NCBI RefSeq assembly: GCF_900636545.1
Contig: NZ_LR134290.1
Location: forward strand, 1-64,000
From: Pseudomonas mendocina
Lineage (GTDB): Bacteria > Pseudomonadota > Gammaproteobacteria > Pseudomonadales > Pseudomonadaceae
DNA length: 64,000 nt
Reading direction: 5' to 3'
The translations under genes were made by a program, and so were the position numbers. Positions 21,696-30,128 of this stretch are shown here, in pieces; within the stretch, counting starts at the first letter, position 1, and each line of letters begins with the position of its first letter. The notes beneath the pieces are model-generated. The model saw nothing but the letters and a program-made list of their open reading frames with translations. It had not been told where the DNA came from and ran no database searches.

Positions 21696-23030
21696 TTAGC
21701 CCCGTATCGCCCAGAAGGCCAGGTTCAGGCCGGGGTATTCGCCCGCCACGTGGAAAGCGAAGCCGCCGGATTGCGCCAGTTGCTTCCAGTGTTCGCTGCC
21801 ACGGTCCAACTCGTAGTAGGTCGAGCCGGCGTGGAACGGAATCTGGCGCGGGGCCACCGGCAGCGGCAGCAGGTTGATGCCCGGTAGCTGCAGGTTGACC
21901 AGATCGCGGATGTGCTCGACCGAGCCGATCTTGCTCTGCTGGCCGAAGCGCCCGCGCAGGGTCTCGGCAGGCATGTCGGCGCGGACCACGAGGATGAAGC
22001 TGGCGCTGTCCAGCAGGCTGCGGTCAGCCAGCATGGCCACGTGCACGCCGTAGGCCTTCTCGACGATGGGAATGGCTACGGCCTTGCTGTCGATCAGCAT
22101 CGACAAGGCTTCACGCAGTGCCTGCATCACCGGAGTGAAGCTGGCCTGCAGGTCATCGTGGATGTAGGGCGGGAACTCCAGCGGCCGGCGCGCGGCGTTG
22201 GAGAAGGTGGCGAACTCGCCGGCCAGAGCCAGCAATTCGCTGTACAGGCGCTCCGGGTGCAGGGGCTGCATCTGCGCCAGGTGGGCGAACAGCGGCTGCG
22301 CGCGGTTGACCAGTTGCAGCAGCATGAAGTCGGCGATTTCCGAGGCGCCGCCAGCGCTGGAGGCCACCACGCGCCCGGCCAGGGCTTCGCCGCGCTGATG
22401 CAGCAAGCCCAGCAGCTCGCCGCGAAAGGCAGCCAGTGGCGCGCTGGCTGCTACGTCGAGCAGCGGCGGGATGTACTGTTCGTCCAGCACCAGGGCGCGG
22501 TCGGCGCGTTTTTCCCGCACGCGCGCCACGCCCAGCACGGCGTATTCCTGCAGGCCATCGGCGGCGGTCAACAGGCGCAGGGCGCGTTCGCCAACCATCA
22601 CCGGCACACGGCTTTCAAACGCGGCGTTGTCGTCGCGCACTTCGCGGACCTGGCCGCGATAGCGCGCGCCGCCCAGCGCTTCACCCGCTTCCACGGTGTC
22701 TCGCACACCCGCCCGGCGCAGCGGTAGGGCCAGATAGATCACGCCGTCGCGCAGGTCGTCGGGGATATCCAGTGGCTCCGGCGCCACGTCATCCTGGGGG
22801 ATGTTGAAGGGTGTGCCGTCGGGCAACAGGCCGCGAGCGCTGACGATGGCCAACTTGCCCTGTGCCAGCAGGCCGATATCCAGCTGCAGCTCGGCGAAAC
22901 CCCAGCCGGCGGCTGACAGTGGGCGACTGCGGGCATCGATTAGTGCCTCCAGGTAGCGGTCATGCTGCTGGAAATGCTGGGTGCCGATGAACATGCCTTC
23001 GGACCAGATCACACGGTTGTTCCAGGACAT
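21696..23030 (-). CDS. tssK: T6SS baseplate protein TssK
   Basis: Trimeric adaptor that docks the baseplate on the TssJLM membrane complex. The 444-residue product starts MSWNNRVIWSEGMFIGTQHFQQHDRY, the family's hallmark N-terminus, and contains LEFPPYIHDDLQ typical of TssK. The ATG is preceded by AGGAG (reverse strand) 11 bp after the tssJ stop. No truncation is seen. Confidence 0.95.
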   Translation of the reverse strand: MSWNNRVIWSEGMFIGTQHFQQHDRYLEALIDARSRPLSAAGWGFAELQLDIGLLAQGKLAIVSARGLLPDGTPFNIPQDDVAPEPLDIPDDLRDGVIYLALPLRRAGVRDTVEAGEALGGARYRGQVREVRDDNAAFESRVPVMVGERALRLLTAADGLQEYAVLGVARVREKRADRALVLDEQYIPPLLDVAASAPLAAFRGELLGLLHQRGEALAGRVVASSAGGASEIADFMLLQLVNRAQPLFAHLAQMQPLHPERLYSELLALAGEFATFSNAARRPLEFPPYIHDDLQASFTPVMQALREALSMLIDSKAVAIPIVEKAYGVHVAMLADRSLLDSASFILVVRADMPAETLRGRFGQQSKIGSVEHIRDLVNLQLPGINLLPLPVAPRQIPFHAGSTYYELDRGSEHWKQLAQSGGFAFHVAGEYPGLNLAFWAIRG

Positions 23031-23041
23031 ACAGGCTCCTG

Positions 23042-23557
23042 TTAGCGAGAGTCGAGGCGGGACGGCGCGTTGAGCTCAGCGGCGCTGGCGGCGTGGGTCC
23101 CGAGGTCGATGCGGTAATGGCTGAGGGTGCCCTGCTTCGGCTCCAGCACCACGCGCCACTGCGCCCGGTCAATTTCGCGGTAGCCGACCAGCAGGCCGAG
23201 ATGACGAGTTTCCCGGGCGAGCGTGCGTTTCAGTTCCCGGGTCTGGCCGGGATGGACCAGCCATTCGTCCTCGGCCACCAGCTCGCCGCCCAGGGTCGCA
23301 GCCGCGCGCTCGGCGAGGCTGAAGTAGTCGGTCCGGCTGAATGCGGCGGCGCTGCGCAGCTCCAGCAGGCGCACACGCACCGGGGCGCTATGGCCTTCGA
23401 CGGTGGGGTTCAGTTCATCGCCGGCCTGCAGCTGCAGCACGACGCTGGTTGGCCCCTGAGCTGCAGCACTGTCGTCCATCGCGTCCTTGCTGCAGCCGCT
23501 GCCCAGGCCTGCCAGCACCAGGCCCAGCAGAGCGGGCCGAAGTAGTCGTTGTCGCAC
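23042..23557 (-). CDS. tssJ: T6SS outer-membrane lipoprotein TssJ
   Basis: Lipoprotein that tethers TssM to the outer membrane. The 171-residue precursor has a signal peptide with lipobox LGSGC (Cys22 predicted as the lipidated residue; the following SKD does not give an Asp at +2, so outer-membrane sorting is expected). The mature part is a transthyretin-like beta sandwich with RVRLLELRSAAAFSRTDY, the loop region that contacts TssM. It lies 24 bp after fha and 11 bp before tssK in the same operon. Confidence 0.92.
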   Translation of the reverse strand: MRQRLLRPALLGLVLAGLGSGCSKDAMDDSAAAQGPTSVVLQLQAGDELNPTVEGHSAPVRVRLLELRSAAAFSRTDYFSLAERAAATLGGELVAEDEWLVHPGQTRELKRTLARETRHLGLLVGYREIDRAQWRVVLEPKQGTLSHYRIDLGTHAASAAELNAPSRLDSR

Positions 23558-23581
23558 GTTGTCATCCTTGCCCCACGCCCG

Positions 23582-24991
23582 TCAGGGGCGTCGTTGACGG
23601 GCGATATGTTGCTCATAGGCCCGGCCGAACTCGCGGCCGAACAGGTCCTGAAAATCGTCTTCGGCTTCGCGCGACAAGGTCGCGTACAGCTCCACGAACT
23701 GCTGCCAGCACTGCGCCTGACGCGAGCCCGGCAGCAGGCTGGCGAGCCCGCCCCCCTTGCCCATGCGTGCTTCCAGTGCCTGCGGTTCGAAACGCGCCAG
23801 CAGGTGACGGATGGCGGCCTGCACACCCGCCATGACGGCCAGTTGATGGGCGCGCAGGTCCTCGAAACCGTCCTGCACGGCCTGATCCGCCGGCATGAAC
23901 GCCGAGTTGCCGCCACGCAGCAACAGGAGCAGGGCTTCTTCGGCGTTGGGCGCGAACTTCAGCGGGTTGTTTTCCACCGGCTGAACCATGGTCTGCTGCA
24001 GGCGGAACTCGCCCTTGAGGCTGCTGCGCGCCCGCAGTACATCGATCAGGCCCTCGACCATCAGGCGGTAACTGCGCCCGATGCTTTCCATCTGCGCGGC
24101 TGCCTGCTGGTCATCCAGGCGCAGGCGATCGAGCCCGGCGCCGCGCAGGAAGGCCTGCAGCAGCGCATCCCCTTGTTGAACTGCCTGCGCCTGCATGGGG
24201 GGCGTCGTAATCGGTGCGGCTGGTACGGCAACCGGGGCTGGCATATGTGCCGGCTCGATGGGCTCCGGTCGAGGGGAAGGTTCCGGCATTGGCGCTGCTG
24301 GAGCGGCGGTCGGCGCGATGTCGTCGAACAGGTTCCAGTCATCGGGAATCAGGCCCGGCGCGCTGGTTGGTTTGGGTTCGACTGCTGGGGTAGGCGCCTT
24401 GAACTCCGGTGGCCGGAAGTCATGCTGCTGCGCCGGTACGTGGTCGGCAACGGGCGCCGGCGCTGCCGTGTTCGGGCCGAGAAAATCGAACAGATCGGGC
24501 AACGTTTCGTGCGGGGCGACGCTTTGCAGGTGGGCGCTGGCCGAGGCATCGAAGGGGTTGGCCGGCGCTTCGAAAGGGCTGCTTGGAGCGGCCTGCTGGT
24601 TGGCCATCAGCGCTTCGAAACTGCTTGCGGACGAGACACTGGAAAACGGCCCGGTGCCTTCCGCGATGGAACTTTCCAGCGCTACTGCAATTTCGTACTC
24701 GCCAATCCGGATAACTTCGCCGTGCTGCAGAAGTTCACTGTTTCCGCGTTGCATGCGTATACCGGCCTTGACCAGTTCGACGCCATTGGTGCTGTTGTCG
24801 GTGATGTAGTAGCGGCCATCCTTGTTTTGCACGAGGCAATGTTTGGAAGAGACCAGACGTGCCGGATCAGGTAATACCCAGTCATTATCCGGGCTGCGGC
24901 CAATTGCCATCACGCCATGTTCCAAGGTTTTCTCGGGACATTGGCCTGGTGTGATCTTGTGATAGCTGGTGATGGTCAAGCGCAGCGCCAT
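23582..24991 (-). CDS. fha1: T6SS FHA-domain scaffold protein Fha1 (TagH)
   Basis: Target of PpkA and PppA whose phosphorylation promotes T6SS assembly. I place the start at ATG 24991 (MALRLTITSYHK) because GGGAGG lies just upstream; a longer open frame exists but has no ribosome site. Residues about 28-100 form the FHA domain: IGRSPDNDWVLPD, VSSKHCLV and DNSTNGVEL carry the phosphothreonine-binding Arg, Ser, His and Asn residues. A long Pro/Ala-rich linker (about 140-290) follows, then a conserved helical C-terminal domain typical of type VI FHA proteins. First gene of the minus-strand operon, transcribed divergently from tssA. Confidence 0.93.
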   Translation of the reverse strand: MALRLTITSYHKITPGQCPEKTLEHGVMAIGRSPDNDWVLPDPARLVSSKHCLVQNKDGRYYITDNSTNGVELVKAGIRMQRGNSELLQHGEVIRIGEYEIAVALESSIAEGTGPFSSVSSASSFEALMANQQAAPSSPFEAPANPFDASASAHLQSVAPHETLPDLFDFLGPNTAAPAPVADHVPAQQHDFRPPEFKAPTPAVEPKPTSAPGLIPDDWNLFDDIAPTAAPAAPMPEPSPRPEPIEPAHMPAPVAVPAAPITTPPMQAQAVQQGDALLQAFLRGAGLDRLRLDDQQAAAQMESIGRSYRLMVEGLIDVLRARSSLKGEFRLQQTMVQPVENNPLKFAPNAEEALLLLLRGGNSAFMPADQAVQDGFEDLRAHQLAVMAGVQAAIRHLLARFEPQALEARMGKGGGLASLLPGSRQAQCWQQFVELYATLSREAEDDFQDLFGREFGRAYEQHIARQRRP

Positions 24992-25032
24992 GTGGCCTCC
25001 CTGTCCGGCTCTTGTGACACTTTGAAAACCGT

Positions 25033-25057
25033 GAAAGCCTTTATTTTCAAGGCTTTC
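25033..25057. repeat. Perfect inverted repeat in the fha1 leader
   Basis: GAAAGCCTT (25033-25041) and AAGGCTTTC (25049-25057) form a perfect 9-bp inverted repeat around a 7-nt spacer, 42 bp upstream of the fha1 start. It could be an operator or an mRNA hairpin in the 5' leader. No known operator is recognised. Confidence 0.5.
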
Positions 25058-25218
25058 AGACGATTTTGAGCCCTTGTTAAACGTCCGTCGAAGGGGCTCT
25101 GGAACGCGGAAGCACGCGATCTTACCTATTGTTCCGGGGTTCAAGTATGTGCGCAAGCTCACAACTTAGCGAAACTTTGCCCAAGTTCACAAAGGCTCTG
25201 GGCGGTCGCCATACTACC

Positions 25219-25246
25219 TTGACTTTATATATTTTTAAGTTAAAAA
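25219..25246 (+). promoter_or_regulatory. Possible sigma70-type promoter for tssA operon
   Basis: TTGACT (25219-25224) and TAAAAA (25241-25246) are separated by 16 bp within an AT-rich tract, about 125 bp upstream of the tssA GTG. This leaves a long leader, as known for P. aeruginosa tssA1. The -10 is a 4/6 match, so the call is tentative. Confidence 0.3.
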
Positions 25247-25371
25247 ATGCGCGACGCCATCGACATTGCGTAGTGGCCAATTAACACTAATCGTTAGTTG
25301 GCAAAGTGCCAGCCAGGACGAAGTTACGGCACTTTTGTGACGCAGTTCAAATCGATAAGGAGATCGAATCC

Positions 25372-26391
25372 GTGGAGACTTCGTTGTTGCTCGCCGCCGT
25401 TTCGGATACTTCACCCTGTGGTGAAGATCTGGAATACGACAGCGACTTTCTCCAGCTCGAGCGCGATGCCCTGGGGCGCCCCGAGCGCAGTATGGGCGAT
25501 GCCATTCAGCCTGCCGAGCCGCCCGAATGGCGCCAGTTGGAACAGGCCTGTCACGCCCTTCTGCAGCGCAGCAAGGATTTGCGCATCACCCATTACCTGC
25601 TGCAGAGCCGCCTGGCGTTGCGCGGTGTCGAAGGGCTGGCCGACAGCCTCGAATTGATCCTCGAACTGCTCTCGCGCTACTGGCCCGAGATTCACCCGCA
25701 GCTCGACGCCGACGACGGCAACGATCCCACCGTACGCATCAACACCCTCTCCGGCCTCACCTGCGAGACCAATCTCGGCCTGCTGCGCAATGCCGTGCTG
25801 GTGCGTTCGCGGGTGTTCGGCAATATCACCCTGCGCGCAGCGCTGAACGCCGCCGGTTTGCACCCGGCCAGCAGCGAAAGCCTCAGCGTCGAAGAGCTCG
25901 GCGGCGCGTTGCAGGATGCCGACAGCGAATCCCTGCAGCTCACTCGCGACGCCCTCGGCCGCGCGTTGCAGAGCCTGGATGCGATCGAGCGACTGGTCAG
26001 CGAACAGGTCGGCTCCGCTCAGGGCGTGGAACTGTCGGCTTTGCAGCAACCGCTCAAGCTGGCCTTGCAGGTTCTCGGTGACAGCCCTGCCGGGGCCAAC
26101 GCCGACAATCATCCAGCAGACACGTCAGCGCCTGCCGAGGCTTCGATGCAGCCGGCGTCAACACATGCCGCGATGCGTGTCAGCGGCGAAATCGCCAATC
26201 GCGACGACGTGCTCAAGAGCCTGGAGCGGATCCTCACCTACTACGCCTGCCACGAGCCTTCCAGCCCGTTGCCGGTGCTGCTCAACCGGGCTCGCAGCCT
26301 GGTCAACGCCGACTTCGCGACCATCGTGCGCAACCTCATACCCGATGGCATGAGCCAGTTCGAAAACCTGCGCGGCCCCGAGGAGTACTAG
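25372..26391 (+). CDS. tssA: T6SS protein TssA (ImpA family)
   Basis: Caps and nucleates the growing sheath-tube. I place the start at GTG 25372 (read as M, then ETSLLLAAVSDTSPCGEDLEYD), nine bases after AAGGAG, giving 339 residues; an in-frame GTG at 25306 lacks a ribosome site and would add 22 atypical residues. The N-terminal ImpA signature SPCGEDLEYDSDFLQLE is clear, and the C-terminal part (RDDVLKSLERILTYYACHEPSSPLP) is the usual short H1-type end. First gene of the plus-strand operon. Confidence 0.92.
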   Translation: METSLLLAAVSDTSPCGEDLEYDSDFLQLERDALGRPERSMGDAIQPAEPPEWRQLEQACHALLQRSKDLRITHYLLQSRLALRGVEGLADSLELILELLSRYWPEIHPQLDADDGNDPTVRINTLSGLTCETNLGLLRNAVLVRSRVFGNITLRAALNAAGLHPASSESLSVEELGGALQDADSESLQLTRDALGRALQSLDAIERLVSEQVGSAQGVELSALQQPLKLALQVLGDSPAGANADNHPADTSAPAEASMQPASTHAAMRVSGEIANRDDVLKSLERILTYYACHEPSSPLPVLLNRARSLVNADFATIVRNLIPDGMSQFENLRGPEEY

Positions 26392-26444
26392 GCCGACCGG
26401 CCCAGGTATGCGGGATCACGCTTTACCGTAGACGGCCGGTGGCC
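26391..26444. repeat. Imperfect inverted repeat between tssA and tssB
   Basis: GGCCGACCGGCC (26391-26402) can pair with GGCCGGTGGCC (26434-26444) apart from one bulged base, with a 31-nt loop. It occupies most of the 91-bp gap. Possible mRNA-stability element within the operon; no T-run is present. Confidence 0.35.
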
Positions 26445-26482
26445 GACACGCCGCGTCGCGTCAGGCGACCAGGAGAGAAAGC

Positions 26483-26998
26483 ATGGCGAACAGCAGTTCT
26501 CAGAAATTCATCGCGCGCAACCGCGCGCCCCGTGTGCAGATCGAATACGACGTCGAACTCTACGGCGCCGAGAAAAAGGTCCAGCTGCCCTTCGTCATGG
26601 GCGTCATGTCCGACCTCACCGGCAAGCCGGCCGAGCCGCTGCCGGCGGTGGCCGATCGCAAGTTCCTGGAAATCGATGTCGACAACTTCGACTCGCGCCT
26701 CAAGGCGATGAAGCCGCGTGTGGCGTTCAACGTGCCCAACGAGCTGACCGGCGAAGGCAATCTGAGCATCGACATGACCTTCCAGAGCATGGATGACTTC
26801 AGCCCGGCCGCCGTGGCGCGCCAGGTAGACGCCCTCAACCAACTGCTGGAGGCCCGCACTCAGCTGGCTAACCTGCTGACCTACATGGACGGCAAGACCG
26901 GCGCCGAGGACGTGATCATGAAGGCGATCAAGGACCCGGCACTGCTGCAGGCCCTGGCCAGCGCGCCGAAACCCCAGGACAACGAGCCCCAGGCCTGA
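26483..26998 (+). CDS. tssB: T6SS contractile sheath small subunit TssB (VipA)
   Basis: Forms the contractile sheath with TssC. The 171-residue protein carries the family signature KVQLPFVMGVMSDLTGKPA and LEIDVDNFDSRLKAMKPR, with the Ala/Leu-rich C-terminal helix that interlocks with TssC. The ATG has AGGAGAGAAAGC upstream. tssC starts 14 bp downstream, the invariant pairing. Confidence 0.96.
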   Translation: MANSSSQKFIARNRAPRVQIEYDVELYGAEKKVQLPFVMGVMSDLTGKPAEPLPAVADRKFLEIDVDNFDSRLKAMKPRVAFNVPNELTGEGNLSIDMTFQSMDDFSPAAVARQVDALNQLLEARTQLANLLTYMDGKTGAEDVIMKAIKDPALLQALASAPKPQDNEPQA

Positions 26999-27012
26999 TT
27001 CGGAAGACCACC

Positions 27013-28506
27013 ATGAGCGAACAGTTGCAACAAGACCAGGCCGCACTGGCCAGCACCGAGCAGACCAGCGAATTTGCCTCGCTGCTGATGCAGGAATTCA
27101 AACCCAAGACCGAACGTGCCAAGGAAGCGGTAGAGACTGCCGTGCGTACCCTGGCCGAGCAGGCGCTGGCGCAGACCGATCTGATCTCCAACGATGCGAT
27201 CAAGTCGATCGAGTCGATCATCGCCGCCATCGACGCCAAGCTCACCGCGCAGGTCAACCAGATCATCCACCACAGCGACTTCCAGCAGGTGGAAAGCGCC
27301 TGGCGTGGTCTGCACTACCTGGTGAACAACACCGAGAGCGACGAGCAGCTGAAGATTCGCGTGCTCAACATCTCCAAGCCGGAGCTGCACAAGACCCTGA
27401 AGAAATTCAAGGGCACCGCCTGGGACCAGAGCCCGGTGTTCAAGAAGCTCTACGAAGAGGAATACGGCCAGTTCGGTGGTGAGCCCTACGGCTGCCTGGT
27501 CGGCGATTACTACTTCGACCAGTCGCCGCCCGATGTCGAGTTGCTCGGTGAGCTTTCCAAGGTCTGCGCGGCAATGCACGCGCCGTTCATTTCCGCGGCC
27601 TCGCCGACAGTGATGGGCATGGGCTCCTGGCAGGAACTGTCCAACCCGCGCGACCTGACCAAGATCTTCACCACCCCGGAATACGCCGGCTGGCGCTCGC
27701 TGCGCGAGTCCGAGGATTCGCGTTACATCGGCCTGACCATGCCGCGTTTCCTGGCCCGCCTGCCATATGGCGCCAAGACCGATCCGGTAGAAGCCTTCGC
27801 CTTCGAGGAAAACACCGACGGTGCCGACAGCAGCAAGTACACCTGGGCCAACGCCGCCTATGCCATGGCGGTGAACATCAACCGTTCGTTCAAGCACTAC
27901 GGCTGGTGCTCGCGCATTCGTGGCGTCGAGTCCGGTGGCGAGGTGCCGAACCTGCCGGCACACACCTTCCCCACCGACGACGGTGGTGTGGACATGAAGT
28001 GCCCGACCGAGATCGCCATTTCCGACCGTCGCGAGGCGGAGCTGGCGAAGAACGGCTTCATGCCGCTGCTGCACAAGAAGAACACCGACTTCGCCGCCTT
28101 CATCGGTGCGCAGTCGCTGCAGAAACCGGCCGAGTACGACGATCCGGACGCCACCGCCAACGCCAATCTGGCGGCGCGCCTGCCGTACCTGTTCGCCACC
28201 TGCCGCTTCGCGCATTACCTCAAGTGCATCGTTCGCGACAAGATCGGCTCGTTCAAGGAGCGCGACGAGATGCAGCTGTGGCTGCAGGACTGGATCCTCA
28301 AGTACGTCGACGGTGACCCCGCTCACTCCACCGAGACCACCAAGGCGCAGCACCCACTCGCTGCTGCAGAAGTCGTGGTGGAAGAGGTGGAGGGCAACCC
28401 GGGTTACTACAACTCGAAGTTCTACCTGCGTCCGCACTATCAGCTCGAAGGGCTGACGGTGTCGCTGCGGCTGGTTTCCAAACTGCCGTCGGCCAAGGGC
28501 GCATAA
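27013..28506 (+). CDS. tssC: T6SS contractile sheath large subunit TssC (VipB)
   Basis: Large sheath protein recognised by ClpV after contraction. The 497-residue product has the expected N-terminal helix, the core motifs ESAWRGLHYLV, FISAASPTVMGMGSW and KNGFMPLLHKKNTDFAAF, and the C-terminal PHYQLEGLTVSLRLVSKLP. Length is normal. After its stop a REP-type repeat separates it from hcp. Confidence 0.97.
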   Translation: MSEQLQQDQAALASTEQTSEFASLLMQEFKPKTERAKEAVETAVRTLAEQALAQTDLISNDAIKSIESIIAAIDAKLTAQVNQIIHHSDFQQVESAWRGLHYLVNNTESDEQLKIRVLNISKPELHKTLKKFKGTAWDQSPVFKKLYEEEYGQFGGEPYGCLVGDYYFDQSPPDVELLGELSKVCAAMHAPFISAASPTVMGMGSWQELSNPRDLTKIFTTPEYAGWRSLRESEDSRYIGLTMPRFLARLPYGAKTDPVEAFAFEENTDGADSSKYTWANAAYAMAVNINRSFKHYGWCSRIRGVESGGEVPNLPAHTFPTDDGGVDMKCPTEIAISDRREAELAKNGFMPLLHKKNTDFAAFIGAQSLQKPAEYDDPDATANANLAARLPYLFATCRFAHYLKCIVRDKIGSFKERDEMQLWLQDWILKYVDGDPAHSTETTKAQHPLAAAEVVVEEVEGNPGYYNSKFYLRPHYQLEGLTVSLRLVSKLPSAKGA

Positions 28507-28517
28507 CGCCTTGCGAG

Positions 28518-28562
28518 TGTGGGAGCGCTTCAGCCGCGAATGTATGAAGCCGCTCCTACGAG
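28518..28562. repeat. REP-type palindromic repeat between tssC and hcp
   Basis: TGTGGGAGCGCTTC (28518-28531) and GAAGCCGCTCCTACGA (28546-28561) form an imperfect hairpin around CAGCCGCGAATGTAT. The GTGGGAGCG...CAGCCGCGA wording is that of the common Pseudomonas REP element. Placed between sheath and tube genes it may stabilise the upstream mRNA or uncouple hcp from tssABC. Confidence 0.75.
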
Positions 28563-28646
28563 CAAGCCAACGGATGCGCAAAGCGAGTGAGATTACCGGG
28601 GTTATCCCCACCTATACGAGTGGCCCATGCCACCTCAGGAGAAAAC

Positions 28647-29135
28647 ATGGCTGTTGATATCTTCATCAAGATCGGTGACATCAAGGGCGAGTCCCAGGAC
28701 AAGACCCACAAGGACGAAATCGAAGTGCTCAACTGGAGCTGGGGCATGTCCCAGTCCGGCAATATGCACACCGGCACCGGTGGCGGCGCGGGCAAGGTGA
28801 GCATCCAGGACCTGTCGCTGACCAAGTACGTCGACAAGGCTACCCCCAACCTGATGATGCATTGCTCCAGCGGCAAGCACGTGCCAAAGGTCACTCTGAC
28901 CGTGCGCAAGGCAGGCGGTGATTCCCAGGTCGAGTACCTGATCATCAACCTCGAAGAAGTGCTGATCTCCTCGCTGAGCACTGGCGGTTCGGGCAACGAC
29001 GACCGCCTGATCGAGAACGTGACCCTGAACTTCGCCAAAGTCACGGTCGACTACCAGCCGCAGAAAGCCGACGGCACCAAGGAAGGCGGCCCGATCAAGT
29101 ACGGCTGGAACATCCGCTCCAACGTCAAGATCTGA
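28647..29135 (+). CDS. hcp: T6SS inner tube protein Hcp (H1 type)
   Basis: Forms hexameric rings that build the secreted tube and chaperone small effectors. I place the start at ATG 28647 (MAVDIFIKIGDIKGESQD) after AGGAGA, giving 162 residues, the usual Hcp1 length; an upstream in-frame codon at 28587 is not supported. Signatures: HKDEIEVLNWSWGMSQSG, KYVDKATPNLM and YGWNIRSNVKI. It is followed 80 bp later by a Tae4-like amidase gene, a small effector of the type that travels inside Hcp. Confidence 0.96.
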   Translation: MAVDIFIKIGDIKGESQDKTHKDEIEVLNWSWGMSQSGNMHTGTGGGAGKVSIQDLSLTKYVDKATPNLMMHCSSGKHVPKVTLTVRKAGGDSQVEYLIINLEEVLISSLSTGGSGNDDRLIENVTLNFAKVTVDYQPQKADGTKEGGPIKYGWNIRSNVKI

Positions 29136-29215
29136 TGCCCTCCCGCCCTCGACGCAAGCGCCGGGGGCGGTCGGCGTTGGGATGGCTCCGACTCACGCAG
29201 TGATGAGACTGTTTC

Positions 29216-29674
29216 ATGGCCAAGCCTTCGTTTATCAATCTGTGGAACGAATATCTCAAGATCTGGAGCGAGTATCCCGACGGCAAGGTATGTGATGGTC
29301 CATGGCCGAACCAATGCGCCATTCGCATGAGCTACGTGCTCAATGCCGACAAGACCATCAAGGTCAACAAGGCCACTTACACCGAACCCAAATGTGCTCA
29401 CGCACACGCCAGGGGCGCTGAGTCATTGGCCAACTGGTTGTGGAAGCACCATCTGGGCCGCCCGCTGATCATCGGCGGCAGTGCACAGGAGCGCCTCAAG
29501 CTGGCCGACAAGAGCGGACTGATCTTCTTCAAGGACTGCTTCCAGCAAGCCGGGCAAACCGTCGATGAGCGCACAGGCGACCACATCGATCTATGGAAAC
29601 GCGGCTTTACTGCAGGCCGTTACGATGACCCGAGGCACATGGCCCGGCAGGTCTGGTTCTGGGAGCTGGCATGA
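29216..29674 (+). CDS. Tae4-family T6SS amidase effector (peptidoglycan peptidase)
   Basis: Predicted NlpC/P60-like amidase that cuts peptidoglycan stem peptides in the periplasm of target cells. The 152-residue protein carries the Tae4 signature around the catalytic Cys (NQCAIRMSYVLNAD, Cys34) and His (GDHIDLWKRG, His123, with Asp125 close by); the spacing of about 89 residues resembles characterised Tae4 enzymes (I recall Cys44 and His126 in the Salmonella one). There is no signal peptide, as expected for T6SS delivery. It overlaps the next gene, a secreted protein, in an ATGA. It takes the position held by tagJ in P. aeruginosa HSI-I. Family call is firm; substrate is inferred. Confidence 0.9.
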   Translation: MAKPSFINLWNEYLKIWSEYPDGKVCDGPWPNQCAIRMSYVLNADKTIKVNKATYTEPKCAHAHARGAESLANWLWKHHLGRPLIIGGSAQERLKLADKSGLIFFKDCFQQAGQTVDERTGDHIDLWKRGFTAGRYDDPRHMARQVWFWELA

Positions 29675-30120
29675 GCAAGCGCCTGCGTACACCCTTACTG
29701 CTGCTCGGCATGCTGACCAGTCTCTGTGCATGTGCCGAATCGACTCCGCCGCCTGCTGCAGGCTCTAGCTACCCGGAGCAAGTGGACCTGGCAGGGCAGA
29801 CTTATAGATTGGACAACGCCGGGCAGACCTGCGTATTGCGCAAGCCAGACCAGAGCGTACTGCCACTGGGCATTGCCTCGCCGTGTCATTTCAGCGTCGG
29901 CAAGGATGGCCAGGCGCACGTCGAAACCTTCCAGAACGTGCCGATCGTCATGGTGCTGCATGTAGCCCCCGTGGCGGACAGCGAGCTGGAGTGTCGTTCG
30001 CAATACAAGGCCATTCGACTGGTCGAGGGCCAGTTGGAGTCATCGGTGCTGGGCCGGAGTGCCAGTTGCCTGCGCGGTGTCGGTGATCAGAAGAACTACA
30101 CCGCGATGTTCGACTGGTAA
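29671..30120 (+). CDS. Probable immunity protein to the Tae4-like amidase (periplasmic or lipoprotein)
   Basis: The 149-residue product begins with a signal peptide ([19 protein letters not shown]). The lipobox-like SLCAC suggests lipidation at Cys21, though signal peptidase I cleavage nearby cannot be excluded. The mature part is a small beta-rich domain with further Cys residues ([28 protein letters not shown]) that could form disulfides. Export to the periplasm, where a Tae4 amidase acts, and a 4-bp overlap with that gene make it the likely cognate immunity protein, functionally like Tai4. No close family match is asserted. Confidence 0.8.
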   Translation: MSKRLRTPLLLLGMLTSLCACAESTPPPAAGSSYPEQVDLAGQTYRLDNAGQTCVLRKPDQSVLPLGIASPCHFSVGKDGQAHVETFQNVPIVMVLHVAPVADSELECRSQYKAIRLVEGQLESSVLGRSASCLRGVGDQKNYTAMFDW

Positions 30121-30128
30121 ACCTGCGC

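Larger units (their letters stand above)
24992..25371. promoter_or_regulatory. Divergent control region between fha1 and tssA
   Basis: These 380 bp separate the two T6SS operons and are clearly more AT-rich than their flanks, notably around 25219-25250. They must hold both promoters. I see a 9-bp inverted repeat in the fha1 leader and one plausible sigma70-like promoter towards tssA, both listed separately. In P. aeruginosa the fha1 and tssA1 leaders are RsmA targets. Here GGA trinucleotides occur at both ribosome sites (GGGAGG for fha1, AAGGAG for tssA) and at 25315-25317, consistent with but not proof of the same control. Confidence 0.6.
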
